Shown here: positions 1 to 9,544 of the stretch, piece by piece
Numbering within the stretch: the stretch's first letter is position 1
How the letters are laid out: every line of letters begins with the position of its first letter
NCBI RefSeq assembly: GCF_016629525.1
Contig: NZ_AP024269.1
Location: 1,488,001 to 1,552,000 of the forward strand
Reading direction: 5' to 3'
DNA from: Kaistia sp. 32K
GTDB lineage: Bacteria; Pseudomonadota; Alphaproteobacteria; Rhizobiales; Kaistiaceae
Length of the DNA: 64,000 nucleotides
Program-made: the position numbers and the translations under genes
The notes under the pieces: generated by a model
The model's database searches: none
What the model saw: only the letters and a program-made list of their open reading frames with translations
What the model was told of the DNA's origin: nothing

Positions 1-18
1 GTCGGGGAGGATGGCCTT

Positions 19-1133
19 ATGAGTGACAATGCAACGGGCTCGGCCGCGGCGGAGAGCGGATTGACCGAATCCGCCCCGGTCGGTGTTGCGACCTTCGACG
101 AGATGGACCGCGGCCCGATCCGGCGCGCGCAGGAGTTCCTGCATCGGTTTCCGACCAGCATCCCCTTCATCGTGCTCTTGATCGGCATCGTGATCTTCTC
201 GTTCGCCGCGCCCGGCAAGTTCCTGTCGGCATTCAATTTCTCGCTGATCCTCCAGCAGGTGACGATCATCGCGATCCTCGGCGTCGCGCAGACGCTGGTG
301 ATCCTGACCGCCGGCATCGACTTGTCCGTCGGCGTGATCATGATCCTCGCCTCGGTGGTGATGGGACGCACGGCCGTCGTCTATGGCGTGCCGGTCGAGA
401 TCGCCTTTCCGCTGGGACTTTTGGTCGGCTTCGCCTGCGGCATGGTCAACGGGCTGATCGTCACCAAGCTGCGGCTGCCGCCCTTCATCGTGACGCTCGG
501 CACCTGGAGCATCTTCGGCGCGCTCAACGTCTGGTATTCGAAGAGCGAGACGATCCGCCAGGCCGACATGCAGGAAACCGCGCCCTTCCTGCAATGGACC
601 GGCACGATCCTCCGGCCCTACAATTTCTTCGCCGAGATGGGCCTCGACTGGACCTTCCTGAAGGGCTGGGTGCTGAACTACGGCTCGATCGTGATGCTGC
701 TGGTCGCGGCGGTCATCTGGTACGTGCTGAACAAGACGGCGTTCGGCCGCCACGTCTACGCGGCGGGCGACGATCCCGACGCGGCGCGCCTCGCCGGCAT
801 CAATACCGATCGCACGCTGATCGCCGTCTATGCGCTGGCGGGTTTCATCTGCGCCATCGCCGCCTGGGTGCTGATCGGCCGTATCGGCGGCGTCAGCCCG
901 CAGGCCGGCCAGACCGCCAATCTCGATTCGATCACCGCCGTGGTGATCGGCGGCACCAGCCTGTTCGGCGGGCGCGGCTCGATCATCGGCACGCTAGTGG
1001 GCGCGCTGATCGTCGGCGTCTTCCGGAACGGCCTGGCGCTCTCCGGCCTCGAGCTGCTCTGGCAGGACTTCGCCGTCGGCGTGCTGATCATCGTCGCCGT
1101 CACCATCGACCAGTGGATCCGGAAGATTTCGTC

Positions 1134-1137
<4 letters not shown>
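19..1137 (+). CDS. frcC: Sugar ABC transporter permease, FrcC/RbsC-like
   Basis: This 372-residue inner-membrane protein is a permease of the CUT2 (ribose/fructose) ABC family, forming the sugar channel. The family motif AGIDLSVG is at residues 98-105, and many hydrophobic segments follow a polar N-terminal tail of about 45 residues, as in rhizobial FrcC. The ATG at 19 lies behind a purine-rich GGGGAGG. Its stop overlaps the start of the ATPase gene (ATGA), so the two are co-translated. The periplasmic binding protein should lie just upstream, outside the window. The fructose assignment rests on recalled resemblance to FrcC; ribose or another monosaccharide is possible. Confidence 0.85.
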
Positions 1138-1970
<833 letters not shown>

Positions 1971-2053
1971 ATCGCGGGAGAGCCGCTGAGGCGGCTTTCC
2001 GAGCGCGCTCGCCATCGGCTATCGTCGCGGCGACGTGCGCGAGCGGGCAGTTC

Positions 2054-4243
2054 ATGCGATTCCTGGGCAGATCCGTCTATTTTCTGGTCGTTGCGGCGTT
2101 TCTCGGCGGCGCCGTCGCGCTGCGCGTGGCCGATCCCTTCCCGGTGCAGGCGATCCGCCTGCTCGCCTTCGACCTCTACCAGCGCATGGCGCCGGCGGCG
2201 GCGCTGCCGGAGCAGCCGGTGGTCGTCGTCGATATCGACGAGGCGTCGCTGAAGGCGGTCGGGCAATGGCCCTGGCCGCGGACCGTTCTCGCCGATCTGA
2301 CCCGCAAGCTCGCCGAGGCCGGCGCCGCCTCGGTCGCCTTCGACATGCTGTTCTCCGAGGCCGACCAGAGTTCGCCGGAAGAGGTCGTGCGGCGCCTGCC
2401 GCCCGAGCCGGCGGCGCTGGTCGCCGCCTCGATCGGCCAGGCGCCGACCCACGACATGATGTTCGCGGCGGCGCTCGCTTCCACCCCCTCCGTGCTCGGG
2501 CTGGCGCTTTCCGGCGGCGGCGGGCCGTTGCCGCATCTCAACACGGGCTTCGCCGTCGCCGGCGACGATCCGCGCCCCTTCATCCCGCGCTTCGCCGGCG
2601 TCGTCGCCAACCTGCCGGCGCTGGACGAAGCGGCCAAGGGCCTCGGCTCGATCAACTGGATTGAGGATCGCGACCAGATCGTGCGCCGCGTGCCGCTGGT
2701 GCTGCGCGTCGGCGACGCGCTGGTGCCGTCCTTCGCCGCCGAGGCGCTGCGGGTCGGCCAGGACGCCGGCTCCTACATTTTGAAGGCGTCGAACGCCAGC
2801 GGCGAGGAGGCCTTCGGCCGCTCGACCGGCTTGAACCATATCCGGATCGGCAGCTTCATCGTGCCGACAGACCCGGATGGCGCGATCTGGCTGCGCTTCC
2901 GCCCCAGCGATCCCCAAAGTTTCATTTCGGCCAAGACGGTGCTCGACGGCAGCATGCCGATCGACCGGGTGCAGGGGCGGATCGTGCTGGTCGGCACCTC
3001 GGCCGCCGGCCTGCTCGACCTGCGCGCCACGCCGCTCGATTCCGCCGTGCCGGGCGTCGAGATCCATGCCCAGGTGATCGAGCATATCCTGACCGGGCGG
3101 ACGCTGACCCGGCCGGACTATGCCAGCGGGCTGGAGATCGCCGGCATCGTCGGGCTCGGCCTGCTCCTGGCGCTGATCCTGCCCTTCGTCTCGGCCGCGA
3201 TGGCGGCGCTGCTCGGCGTGGCGGCGATCGGCGGCATTCTGGTCGGCGGCTTCCTCGCCTTCCAGGAGGCCGGCCTGCTCATTGATCCCTTCTATCCGGC
3301 GCTGGTGATCGGCCTCCTGGTGATCGGCAGCGTGCTCTACACCTTCCGCCAGGCCGAGCGCGCCCGCGCCGGTATCCGACGCGCCTTCCAGCATTATGTC
3401 GCCCCGGCCGTCGTCGACGAGATCATCGCCGATCCGGCCCGGCTCGAGCTCGGCGGCGAGGTGCGCGAGCTGACGCTGCTCTTCTGCGACGTGCGCAATT
3501 TCTCGGCGCTGTCGGAGGGGCTTTCGGCGGCCGAGCTGACACGCTTCCTGAACGAGCTGCTGGCGCCGCTTTCCGACATCATCCTCGCCCATCGCGGCAC
3601 GATCGACAAATATATGGGCGACGCCGTGATGGCGTTCTGGAACGCGCCGCTCGACGATCCCGACCATGCCCGCCACGCGATCGACGCGGCCGAAAAGATG
3701 ACCGCCGTGATGGCCGGGCTGAACGCCGAATGGCAGCGCCAGTCGGCGGCGCGGGGGCGGGCGATGCCGGATGTGCGGATCGGCATCGGCATCAACACCG
3801 GCCCGTGCTGCGTCGGCAATCTCGGCACGGCGCAGCGCTTCGACTATTCGGCGATCGGCGACGAGGTCAATATCGCGAGCCGGCTCGAGCAGCTGACCAA
3901 GGACTACGGCCTCAGCGTCATCGTCGGCGAAGCGACGGCCCGCGAGGCGGGGGCGGCCGGGCTGATCGAGATCGACCAGGTGCAGCTGCGCGGTCGCAGC
4001 GGCACGACGCGCATCTTCACGCTCGTTCCCGCCGACGCGGCTCCCGATTTCGTCGAGGCGCAGCGCGCCTTCATCGCCTGCCTGCGCGAGCCGGATCCGA
4101 CCATCTGGCAGGCGGCGCTCTACCGGGCGAAATCCGCCGCGCCGGCTCGCTTTGCCACCTATTATCACCTTATGCTGGAACGGCTTGCGGCGCGCGGCGG
4201 GCTCGGGGGCGAGCCGGCTTCGCAAATCACCATCGACCTGTGA
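2054..4243 (+). CDS. CHASE2-domain class III adenylate cyclase
   Basis: A 729-residue membrane-bound cyclase. An N-terminal membrane segment leads into a periplasmic CHASE2 sensor domain (about 20-340), then three membrane helices (about 355-435), then a class III cyclase domain (about 465-650). Catalytic residues are present: metal-binding D479 (FCDVRNF) and D523 (KYMGD), purine-recognition K519 with S599, and transition-state N606 and R610 in GDEVNIASR. This is the Lys/Thr-Ser pattern of many bacterial adenylate cyclases, so cAMP is the expected product. CHASE2 is an extracellular sensor of unknown ligands. The gene ends inside a perfect 24-base palindrome. FecR, TPR-barrel and cNMP-binding genes lie within 4 kb. 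Confidence 0.9.
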   Translation: MRFLGRSVYFLVVAAFLGGAVALRVADPFPVQAIRLLAFDLYQRMAPAAALPEQPVVVVDIDEASLKAVGQWPWPRTVLADLTRKLAEAGAASVAFDMLFSEADQSSPEEVVRRLPPEPAALVAASIGQAPTHDMMFAAALASTPSVLGLALSGGGGPLPHLNTGFAVAGDDPRPFIPRFAGVVANLPALDEAAKGLGSINWIEDRDQIVRRVPLVLRVGDALVPSFAAEALRVGQDAGSYILKASNASGEEAFGRSTGLNHIRIGSFIVPTDPDGAIWLRFRPSDPQSFISAKTVLDGSMPIDRVQGRIVLVGTSAAGLLDLRATPLDSAVPGVEIHAQVIEHILTGRTLTRPDYASGLEIAGIVGLGLLLALILPFVSAAMAALLGVAAIGGILVGGFLAFQEAGLLIDPFYPALVIGLLVIGSVLYTFRQAERARAGIRRAFQHYVAPAVVDEIIADPARLELGGEVRELTLLFCDVRNFSALSEGLSAAELTRFLNELLAPLSDIILAHRGTIDKYMGDAVMAFWNAPLDDPDHARHAIDAAEKMTAVMAGLNAEWQRQSAARGRAMPDVRIGIGINTGPCCVGNLGTAQRFDYSAIGDEVNIASRLEQLTKDYGLSVIVGEATAREAGAAGLIEIDQVQLRGRSGTTRIFTLVPADAAPDFVEAQRAFIACLREPDPTIWQAALYRAKSAAPARFATYYHLMLERLAARGGLGGEPASQITIDL

Positions 4244-4258
4244 CGGCCGTCACAGGTC
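4235..4258. promoter_or_regulatory. Perfect palindrome with CRP-like core TGTGA-N6-TCACA
   Basis: A 24-base perfect palindrome overlaps the stop codon of the cyclase gene. Its core is TGTGA (4239-4243), six bases, TCACA (4250-4254), the spacing of the enterobacterial cAMP-CRP site. No T tract follows on either strand, so a simple rho-independent terminator is less likely. It lies about 65-70 bases upstream of the DUF3307 start and could act as an operator for that gene. An RNA hairpin protecting the cyclase mRNA end is the alternative. Confidence 0.5.
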
Positions 4259-4324
4259 TCCCAACTGAGATATGTCAGAATCCAAGCAAGCCCGGCGTTC
4301 AAGCCGGCAGCACTCCGGAGGGCC

Positions 4325-4717
4325 GTGTTGATCGATCCTACGTTCGCAGCGCTGGCCGTCCTGACAGTGTTTCAAGTCAAACACGTCATTTGCGATTATT
4401 TCCTGCAGACGACCAACCAGCTGCAGAACAAGGGCCGATACGGCCACCCCGCCGGGTTGATCCATGCCGGCATCCACGTCCTCGGTTCGCTGCCCGTGTT
4501 CCTGATCCTGCCGGTGTCGCTGCCCGCCGCGGCGCTGATCCTCGCCTTCGAATTCGTCGTGCACTATCACATCGACTGGCTGAAGAACGATCTCACCCGC
4601 CGCTATGGCTGGGAGACCAAGGACAAGCAGTACTGGTGGGCCCTCGGCCTCGACCAGTTCGCCCACCAGCTCACCTATCTGGCGATGACCCTGGCGCTCG
4701 TGTTGCTGTCGCGGTGA
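4325..4717 (+). CDS. DUF3307 family membrane protein
   Basis: A 130-residue hydrophobic protein with a KHVICDYFLQ-like start, a central hydrophobic stretch, a His-rich HYHIDWLKND segment and a C-terminal helix, as expected for DUF3307 integral membrane proteins of unknown function. GGAGGG at 4317-4322 is very close to the GTG at 4325 and better spaced for the TTG at 4328, so either non-ATG codon may be the true start. It follows the cyclase with an 80-base gap holding the TGTGA-N6-TCACA palindrome, which suggests separate, perhaps cAMP-linked, control. Confidence 0.7.
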   Translation: MLIDPTFAALAVLTVFQVKHVICDYFLQTTNQLQNKGRYGHPAGLIHAGIHVLGSLPVFLILPVSLPAAALILAFEFVVHYHIDWLKNDLTRRYGWETKDKQYWWALGLDQFAHQLTYLAMTLALVLLSR

Positions 4718-4789
4718 GGGTGGGGGTTCATCTCTCCCTCAGAGACCCTCGCGCATCCGCGTCCAGTCGTCATGCAGCACCCCAATTTC

Positions 4790-4920
4790 CATCATCCTGA
4801 GGTGCCCGAGCGGAGCGCGGGCCTCGAAGGACGCACGATCGCGCTGCAGCCCATCGATTGCACAGCTGCCCTGCGTGCTTCGAGACGGCCCTGCGGGCCT
4901 CCTCAGCATGATGAGGATGG
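4790..4920 (+). repeat. Dispersed inverted-repeat element, family A copy 1
   Basis: The element is bounded by CCATCATCCTGAGGTGC-type arms and ends in CATGATGAGGATGG. Inside are GGCCTCGAAGGACGCACGATCG and a CTTCGAGACGGCCCTGCGGG segment. The same modules recur in reverse order at 33741-33865 and in a variant at 39086-39247. It can fold into a long stem-loop. Such elements are common in Hyphomicrobiales intergenic DNA. Confidence 0.75.
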
Positions 4921-4996
4921 TGTTCTGCAAAGGTCATCTCAGGGAGGGGGAAGGAAGGGGTCGTCGATGAGCTGCACGCCTCGTGCCACCCTCCGC

Positions 4997-5104
4997 CGTC
5001 ATCCCGGCGAAGGCCGGGATCCAGACACACCGGCCGATGGCCAGAAGGCTAGCCCAAATTTCTTGGCCGGTGTTCATGGGCCCCGGCCTTCGCCGGGGTG
5101 ACGG
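4997..5104. repeat. Dispersed inverted repeat, family B (CGTCATCCCGGCGAAGGCC type)
   Basis: CGTCATCCCGGCGAAGGCCG near 4997 is matched by the inverted CGGCCTTCGCCGGGGTGACGG ending at 5104, separated by about 60 bases. This arm sequence is familiar from intergenic repeats in many alphaproteobacteria. No gene is supported within it. Confidence 0.75.
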
Positions 5105-5195
5105 TGTCCTGACCATAGGCAGAGCCTGCATGGCGACCTTGGAGTCTGCCATGTCGCCCTCAGGGAGAGGCGAAGAGCCGGCTTCAGCAACCACC

Positions 5196-6344
5196 TCAGA
5201 ACCGCGTCACCACCCTCGCGGTCAGGATGTGGTTTTCAAAATCGCGGTTTTCGTCGTTCGACTGGTTCCACTGGAAGCGGTAGTCGAGGGCTAGGTCGGT
5301 CTGCATGCCGAGGGCGCGGTTGAACACGGCGCTCAAGAGCGGCTCGATCATCACGTCGTCGCGCTTGTCGCCGTCGGGCGCGTAGAGCTTGCGATAGAGG
5401 GTCTGGGTGACGTCGACGCCGCCGCCCAGCGTCAGCCAATCGGCCACCTTGTTGAAATACTCGACCCGGGCGCCCCATTGCGAGTATTCGCCCGGCTTGA
5501 TGTCGTCCGGGCCCGGCCCGACGTCGATGCCGCCGATGCCGCTCCAGCGCGCATGCGGGGTGAAGACGAGCACATCGTCCAGCGTCGCCACTGCCGGGAT
5601 CGCCCAGCGCGCCACGGCATCGGCGTAGAAGCCGTCGGTCGAGACCGACTGGTCGCCGAAATCGCGATAGCCGGCGCGGACCCGCATCAGCTGGTAGGCG
5701 CCCTGCAGATAGCCCTCGAACTGCATGCCGGCGATCGCCTCGGAATAGTAATAGGCGTTGTCGAGCGCGGAGACGCCGCCGCCGGCGAAGGGATTTATGG
5801 TTAGGCGGGGGCTGACCGGGAGCAGCGGGCCGCTGACCGCGCCGAAATAGGCATAGTCGAGCTCGCTGACATTGTTGAAATACTCGGCGTTGCCGGTAAT
5901 CAGCGTGCGCCAGCGCGTGTCGCCGAAGCGGCGCTCGTCCTCGATGCGGGCATTCGCGAAGGCCTTCAGCGAGCTTTCGAGATCGGTATGCCGCTGCAGC
6001 GGATTGCTCTCGTAGCCGAAGCCGGTATCGAAGGTGATTAGCGTCTTGTCCGGCTGCAGCAGGTGGCGGATCCGCACCATCGCCGCGAGCGCCTCGGCGT
6101 TCCCGGGATCGTTGAGCAGCACGCGCTCATAGGTCGCCAGCGCCTTGCGCGGCTGCCCGACCGCCTCGGCGAGGCGGGCATATTCCATGTTGGCGGCGAC
6201 ATCGGTCGGGTCCGCCAGGACGCGCTGATAGGCCTCCGCCAACGCCTCGGCCTGCGCGCGCTCGACGGCATGCGCGGCCGTCACCCCGGCGCCGGCGATG
6301 GCGGCCAGGGCGGAGAGGGCAGCGGCAAGAAGGCGGCGCTTCAC
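5196..6344 (-). CDS. TPR-containing outer-membrane beta-barrel protein
   Basis: The GTG at 6344 gives a 382-residue protein with a good signal peptide (about 1-26, ending AAHA). The open frame extends further upstream without a plausible start. Residues about 30-115 form TPR-like helical repeats (ANMEYARLAEAVGQPRKAL, then AEALAAMVRIRHLL). From about 125 the sequence switches to alternating beta strands and ends in VVTRF, a terminal aromatic typical of outer-membrane barrels. The layout resembles Slam/DUF560 or polysaccharide-export barrel proteins. It is divergent from the FecR-domain gene, a pairing often seen with CHASE2 cyclases, so it is probably the outer-membrane partner of that set. 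Exact function unknown. Confidence 0.75.
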   Translation of the reverse strand: MKRRLLAAALSALAAIAGAGVTAAHAVERAQAEALAEAYQRVLADPTDVAANMEYARLAEAVGQPRKALATYERVLLNDPGNAEALAAMVRIRHLLQPDKTLITFDTGFGYESNPLQRHTDLESSLKAFANARIEDERRFGDTRWRTLITGNAEYFNNVSELDYAYFGAVSGPLLPVSPRLTINPFAGGGVSALDNAYYYSEAIAGMQFEGYLQGAYQLMRVRAGYRDFGDQSVSTDGFYADAVARWAIPAVATLDDVLVFTPHARWSGIGGIDVGPGPDDIKPGEYSQWGARVEYFNKVADWLTLGGGVDVTQTLYRKLYAPDGDKRDDVMIEPLLSAVFNRALGMQTDLALDYRFQWNQSNDENRDFENHILTARVVTRF

Positions 6345-6586
6345 GCTCGGATGCTTTCCACGGCAAAATAAGGTTAGCCAAGAGTAAATTCGGCCTCGTC
6401 TCGCTGCAATCGCCACGGAGGGGAGGGCGCGCGTTTGACCGCGAACGGTGCAGTTTGGCCACGTCTCGCGCAAATTGCCGTCCTCGGTCGGCAGCTGGCG
6501 CCCGTTTCGGCCGCCGGCCTTGGTTTGTCGGGCCGGGAGTGGCAAAATCCCACCGATTTCCCATTCCGCGCGGCCGGGAGCGAACC

Positions 6587-7384
6587 ATGCGTGTCGGCTT
6601 ATTCCGCAGGACGATCGCGGCGGCTCTGCTCGTCGCGCTCAGCGCGACCGCCGCATCGGCGGCCGAGACCCTGATCGGGCGCGCCGGCGCCGTGCACAAC
6701 AAGGTCGAGGGCGTCGTGCGCGGGACGGCGCGGCCGCTCGCCGTGCGCGACCCGCTGATCCAGAACCAGCAGGTCCGGACCGGGCGCGACGCGACGGCGC
6801 AGCTGCTCTTCCTCGACGAGACGAGCCTCAATGTCGGCCCGGGATCCGACATCACGCTGGATCGCTTCGTCTATGATCCGGGCAGCGCTCGCAACGACAT
6901 CGCGCTCCGGGCCACCAAGGGCATCTTCCGCTTCGTGTCCGGCTCCTCGGATCCGCGCAGCTATCATTTGAAGACGCCGGTCGCGACGATCGGCGTGCGC
7001 GGCACGATCTACGACACCATCGTCGGGCCGAACGAATCCGTCATCGTGCTGGTCGAGGGCAAGCTGGTGGTGACGTTGCCGGGCGGCCGCGTCGTCCATC
7101 TCGACAAGCCCGGCAAGACGATCCGCATTCATCGGGGCGGGCGCGTCGAGGGGCCGATCACCTGGGACGGCTCGCTGATCCGCGTGACCGGCGTCGTGCC
7201 CTATCCGCTCTATGGCGACAGCTTCCTGCCGTACCCGGAGAAGCTGCGCGCAGAGAGCGGACGGACGGACGCCGTCAACGAGCTCAACGCCCGCGATCTC
7301 GGGCGTCGGCCGGATCCGCCGCGGGAGACGCCGGGGCAGAACCCGGGCGGCTGCGTGACGAACTGCTGCAATTGCTCGCGGTAG
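6587..7384 (+). CDS. Secreted FecR-domain protein
   Basis: A 265-residue exported protein with signal peptide 1-25 (ending ASA), a FecR domain (about 30-165, including LNVGPGSDITLDRF and PVATIGVRGT), a beta-rich region and a Pro-rich tail ending in a cysteine cluster (CVTNCCNCSR). FecR domains in stand-alone secreted proteins are thought to bind envelope ligands; this is not the FecI anti-sigma architecture, because there is no cytoplasmic N-terminus. The ATG at 6587 follows GGGAG; an in-frame extension upstream lacks a ribosome site. Neighbours are the divergent TPR barrel and, at a distance, the CHASE2 cyclase. Confidence 0.85.
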   Translation: MRVGLFRRTIAAALLVALSATAASAAETLIGRAGAVHNKVEGVVRGTARPLAVRDPLIQNQQVRTGRDATAQLLFLDETSLNVGPGSDITLDRFVYDPGSARNDIALRATKGIFRFVSGSSDPRSYHLKTPVATIGVRGTIYDTIVGPNESVIVLVEGKLVVTLPGGRVVHLDKPGKTIRIHRGGRVEGPITWDGSLIRVTGVVPYPLYGDSFLPYPEKLRAESGRTDAVNELNARDLGRRPDPPRETPGQNPGGCVTNCCNCSR

Positions 7385-7434
7385 AGCGCTTCGTCGTCGG
7401 ATCCGTCATGTCTGGGGGAGGAGCTCTTCTTCTT

Positions 7435-7564
7435 GAACCTCCCCCTTGAGGGGAGGTCGAAAACGCCCTTCGCGTTTTGGGAGGGGGCGATCTGAAATCC
7501 GACGACGAACCCCTCCCCAAGACCGCCCTGGGGCGGTCTTGACCCTCCCTCAAGGGGAGGGTTA
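7435..7564. repeat. Nested inverted-repeat element, family C copy 1
   Basis: CCTCCCCCTTGAGGGGAGG followed by TCGAAAACGCCCTTCGCGTTTT is mirrored at the far end by CTCCCCAAGACCGCC...GGCGGTCTTGACC and CCTCAAGGGGAGGG. A second copy lies at 27868-28027. It fills most of the gap between the FecR and cNMP genes and can fold into stacked hairpins, which may also end transcription. Confidence 0.75.
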
Positions 7565-7604
7565 AGGAAGGTCTGGCTAGATCGGACGCTGAGGTAGGCC
7601 CGGC

Positions 7605-8111
7605 TCAGCCGCGTCCGAACAGCCGTCGCATTGCGCCGACGATCTCGTCGGTGCGGACGCCTAGGATCCGGCGGACGTGTTCGTTGTCGGCGATCTCGTC
7701 CAGTTCCGCCCGGCGCCTGGCCAGGAGCGCGCCGAAGCGATCGAGCAGTTCCGGCGAGCCGGCGAGCACGGCCTCGAGCGCCACCTTGGTGATCTCGACG
7801 ACCCGGCTCGGCTCGAGGGCGACGACGGTCGCGGCGCGGCGCGCCCCCGTCATCAGCGAGATCTCGCCGAAGATGTCGCCGCGGCCGAGCATGGCGACCT
7901 CGCGGTTCGGATGGCGGGTGCCGGCGACGGTGACGTCGACCTTGCCGTCGACGATGATGAACATCGAGGCGCCGAAATCGCCCTCCGCCATCAGGACGCG
8001 GCCGGGCGCGACGTCATAGACCTTGCACCGGGCGGCGAGGGCGTCGAGCTGCCGGTCCGAGAGCACGTCTGCGAACAGGCTGGTCCGGCCGAGAACCTCG
8101 CGGGCTTCCAT
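7605..8111 (-). CDS. Stand-alone cyclic-nucleotide-binding domain protein
   Basis: A 168-residue protein made almost entirely of one CRP-like cNMP-binding fold (about 10-125). The phosphate-binding cassette FGEISLMTGARRAATV at 81-96 keeps the Glu and Arg that hold the cyclic phosphate and ribose. After the fold there is only a short helical tail, with no helix-turn-helix, kinase or channel. It is probably a cytoplasmic cAMP-responsive adaptor or buffer. Such domains also occur at the ends of MscS-type channels, but no channel gene is adjacent. It lies 3.4 kb from the CHASE2 adenylate cyclase. Confidence 0.85.
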   Translation of the reverse strand: MEAREVLGRTSLFADVLSDRQLDALAARCKVYDVAPGRVLMAEGDFGASMFIIVDGKVDVTVAGTRHPNREVAMLGRGDIFGEISLMTGARRAATVVALEPSRVVEITKVALEAVLAGSPELLDRFGALLARRRAELDEIADNEHVRRILGVRTDEIVGAMRRLFGRG

Positions 8112-8268
8112 GGACGTTTGCCTCCGTTGCCGGCCGAGTGTCGGGCCATCGGCGAGCGTCCGTCAATACGGGGCTTTCGGCGTTTTTGGCGCCGGTGGCA
8201 ACGCCCGGAAGGCGAGGGGATGCCTCGCCCGCACGACGGCGATCGCCGCCGTCAGCGCATCTAGTTCG

Positions 8269-9519
8269 CTAGCGCATCTTGCTTTCGAAGATGATCGGCG
8301 CGGTGAGGCTCAGCTGCGGCATGCCTTCCGGCATGCGGGGGAAGGGCGACGCCTGGCGGACGGCGGCGAGGGCGGCGCTGTCGAGCATCTCGTTGCCGGA
8401 GCTGCTGGCCAGCATGATGTTCTGCGCGGCGCCGGAGGGCTGGACCGTGAAGCTGACCATGGCCTTGCCGGAGATGCCGAGGCGCGCCGCCTTCGACGGC
8501 GTCCGGGTGTTGCGGCGGATGGCGGCCTGGACCTTGCCCTTGTAGTTCGAGTTGGCGGCGGCGCCGGCGCCGGCCTCGCGGGAACGGCCGGTGCCGTTGT
8601 CGCGGGCGCTGGAGGCCTGATTGGGATTGGCGGCGCCCTGGCGGCTCTCCGCCTCGGCATTGCCGCGACGCGGCGCTTCCGCCTTGCGCGTCTTGTCGGC
8701 CTTCTGTGCCTTCTCGCGCGGCGGCTTGCGGGTGGGCTCGGCCTTCTCCGTGCGCTTCGCTTCGACCGGCTTGGTCTCGGCCGTCTCTTCCGGCTTCGCT
8801 TCTACCGGCTTCGCCTCGACGGGCTTGGTCTCGACAGGCTTGGTCTCGACCGGCGTCGCTTCGGCGACGCGCATTTCGGTCGGCTGGACCTCCAGCGGCT
8901 TCGTCTCACTTTCGACCGCCTTCAGCTCCGTCGGCTTGGCAGCCGGTCGCGGCGGCACATCCGTGGTCGCGACTTCGACGGCGGGCTGGGCGGCCGTCGG
9001 CTCGACGGGCTTGGCCTCCTGGGCCGGCGCCGCCGTCAGCGCCTCGGTCGGGACGATTTCGGTCGGCTCGGCAGCGGGGGCGGCGGCCAGATCGCTCTCG
9101 ATCGGCGTCGCCGAAATGTCGGCCGTCAGCGTCGGGGCGACGGCGCTCGCGGTCTCGACCGGCGTGATCTCGGCGGCGGCGGGAGCCTCGACGGCGGCCG
9201 AGGTCGCGGGCGCGATGGCGGGCGGCTCGACCGGGGTCGGCATCGTCTCGGCGGGGGCGATCGCCGCCACCGTCACCGGCTCCGACACCTCGACGACCTC
9301 GGTATCGAGGGCGACCTGCAGCTCCTCGCTGACGATGTCCTCGACCTCGACATCCGTGCCGAGCACGGCGTCGACCGATCCTTCGATCGAGCTGCCGGCG
9401 CCGCTACCGGCCTCGGCGATGTCAGCCGTGTCGGGCGTGAACGCCGCGACCACGGCGCCATGCGCCGCCACCGAAAGGATGAGGGCCAAGACCCAGGATG
9501 CGCGTCGCACGTTCATCAT
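8269..9519 (-). CDS. tonB: Energy transducer TonB
   Basis: A 416-residue periplasm-spanning protein that passes proton-motive energy from ExbB/ExbD to outer-membrane receptors. It has an N-terminal membrane anchor (about 8-27), a long Ala/Pro/Thr/Glu region with Lys-Pro repeats (KPVETKPVEAKPVEAKPEE, about 195-250) that would span the periplasm, and a C-terminal TonB domain (about 330-416, with GKAMVSFTVQPSGAAQNIML). No exbBD is adjacent. It lies 25 bases after a secreted-protein gene, downstream of a TGA-N9-TCA iron box and beside rirA, so iron-responsive expression is likely. Confidence 0.88.
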   Translation of the reverse strand: MMNVRRASWVLALILSVAAHGAVVAAFTPDTADIAEAGSGAGSSIEGSVDAVLGTDVEVEDIVSEELQVALDTEVVEVSEPVTVAAIAPAETMPTPVEPPAIAPATSAAVEAPAAAEITPVETASAVAPTLTADISATPIESDLAAAPAAEPTEIVPTEALTAAPAQEAKPVEPTAAQPAVEVATTDVPPRPAAKPTELKAVESETKPLEVQPTEMRVAEATPVETKPVETKPVEAKPVEAKPEETAETKPVEAKRTEKAEPTRKPPREKAQKADKTRKAEAPRRGNAEAESRQGAANPNQASSARDNGTGRSREAGAGAAANSNYKGKVQAAIRRNTRTPSKAARLGISGKAMVSFTVQPSGAAQNIMLASSSGNEMLDSAALAAVRQASPFPRMPEGMPQLSLTAPIIFESKMR

Positions 9520-9544
9520 CTAACCTCGCCGCGTCACGCCGCCA

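Larger units (their letters stand above)
4718..5195. other. Intergenic region filled with dispersed repeats
   Basis: This 478-base gap between the DUF3307 gene and the 3' end of the TPR-barrel gene holds no supported gene. Most of it is two dispersed inverted-repeat elements (4790-4920 and 4997-5104), described separately. Short open frames here in all directions are by-products of the repeats. Confidence 0.75.

Noticed and set aside
4790..5104. CRISPR array
   Set aside because: The repeats are palindromic, few, unequal in length and not regularly spaced; there are no cas genes.
4735..5294. Short open frames in the repeat-filled gap
   Set aside because: They read through inverted repeats, lack ribosome sites and overlap one another on both strands.
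6587..7384. FecR protein as a FecI-type anti-sigma regulator of tonB
   Set aside because: It has a signal peptide and no cytoplasmic sigma-binding domain, and no FecI-type sigma gene is adjacent.
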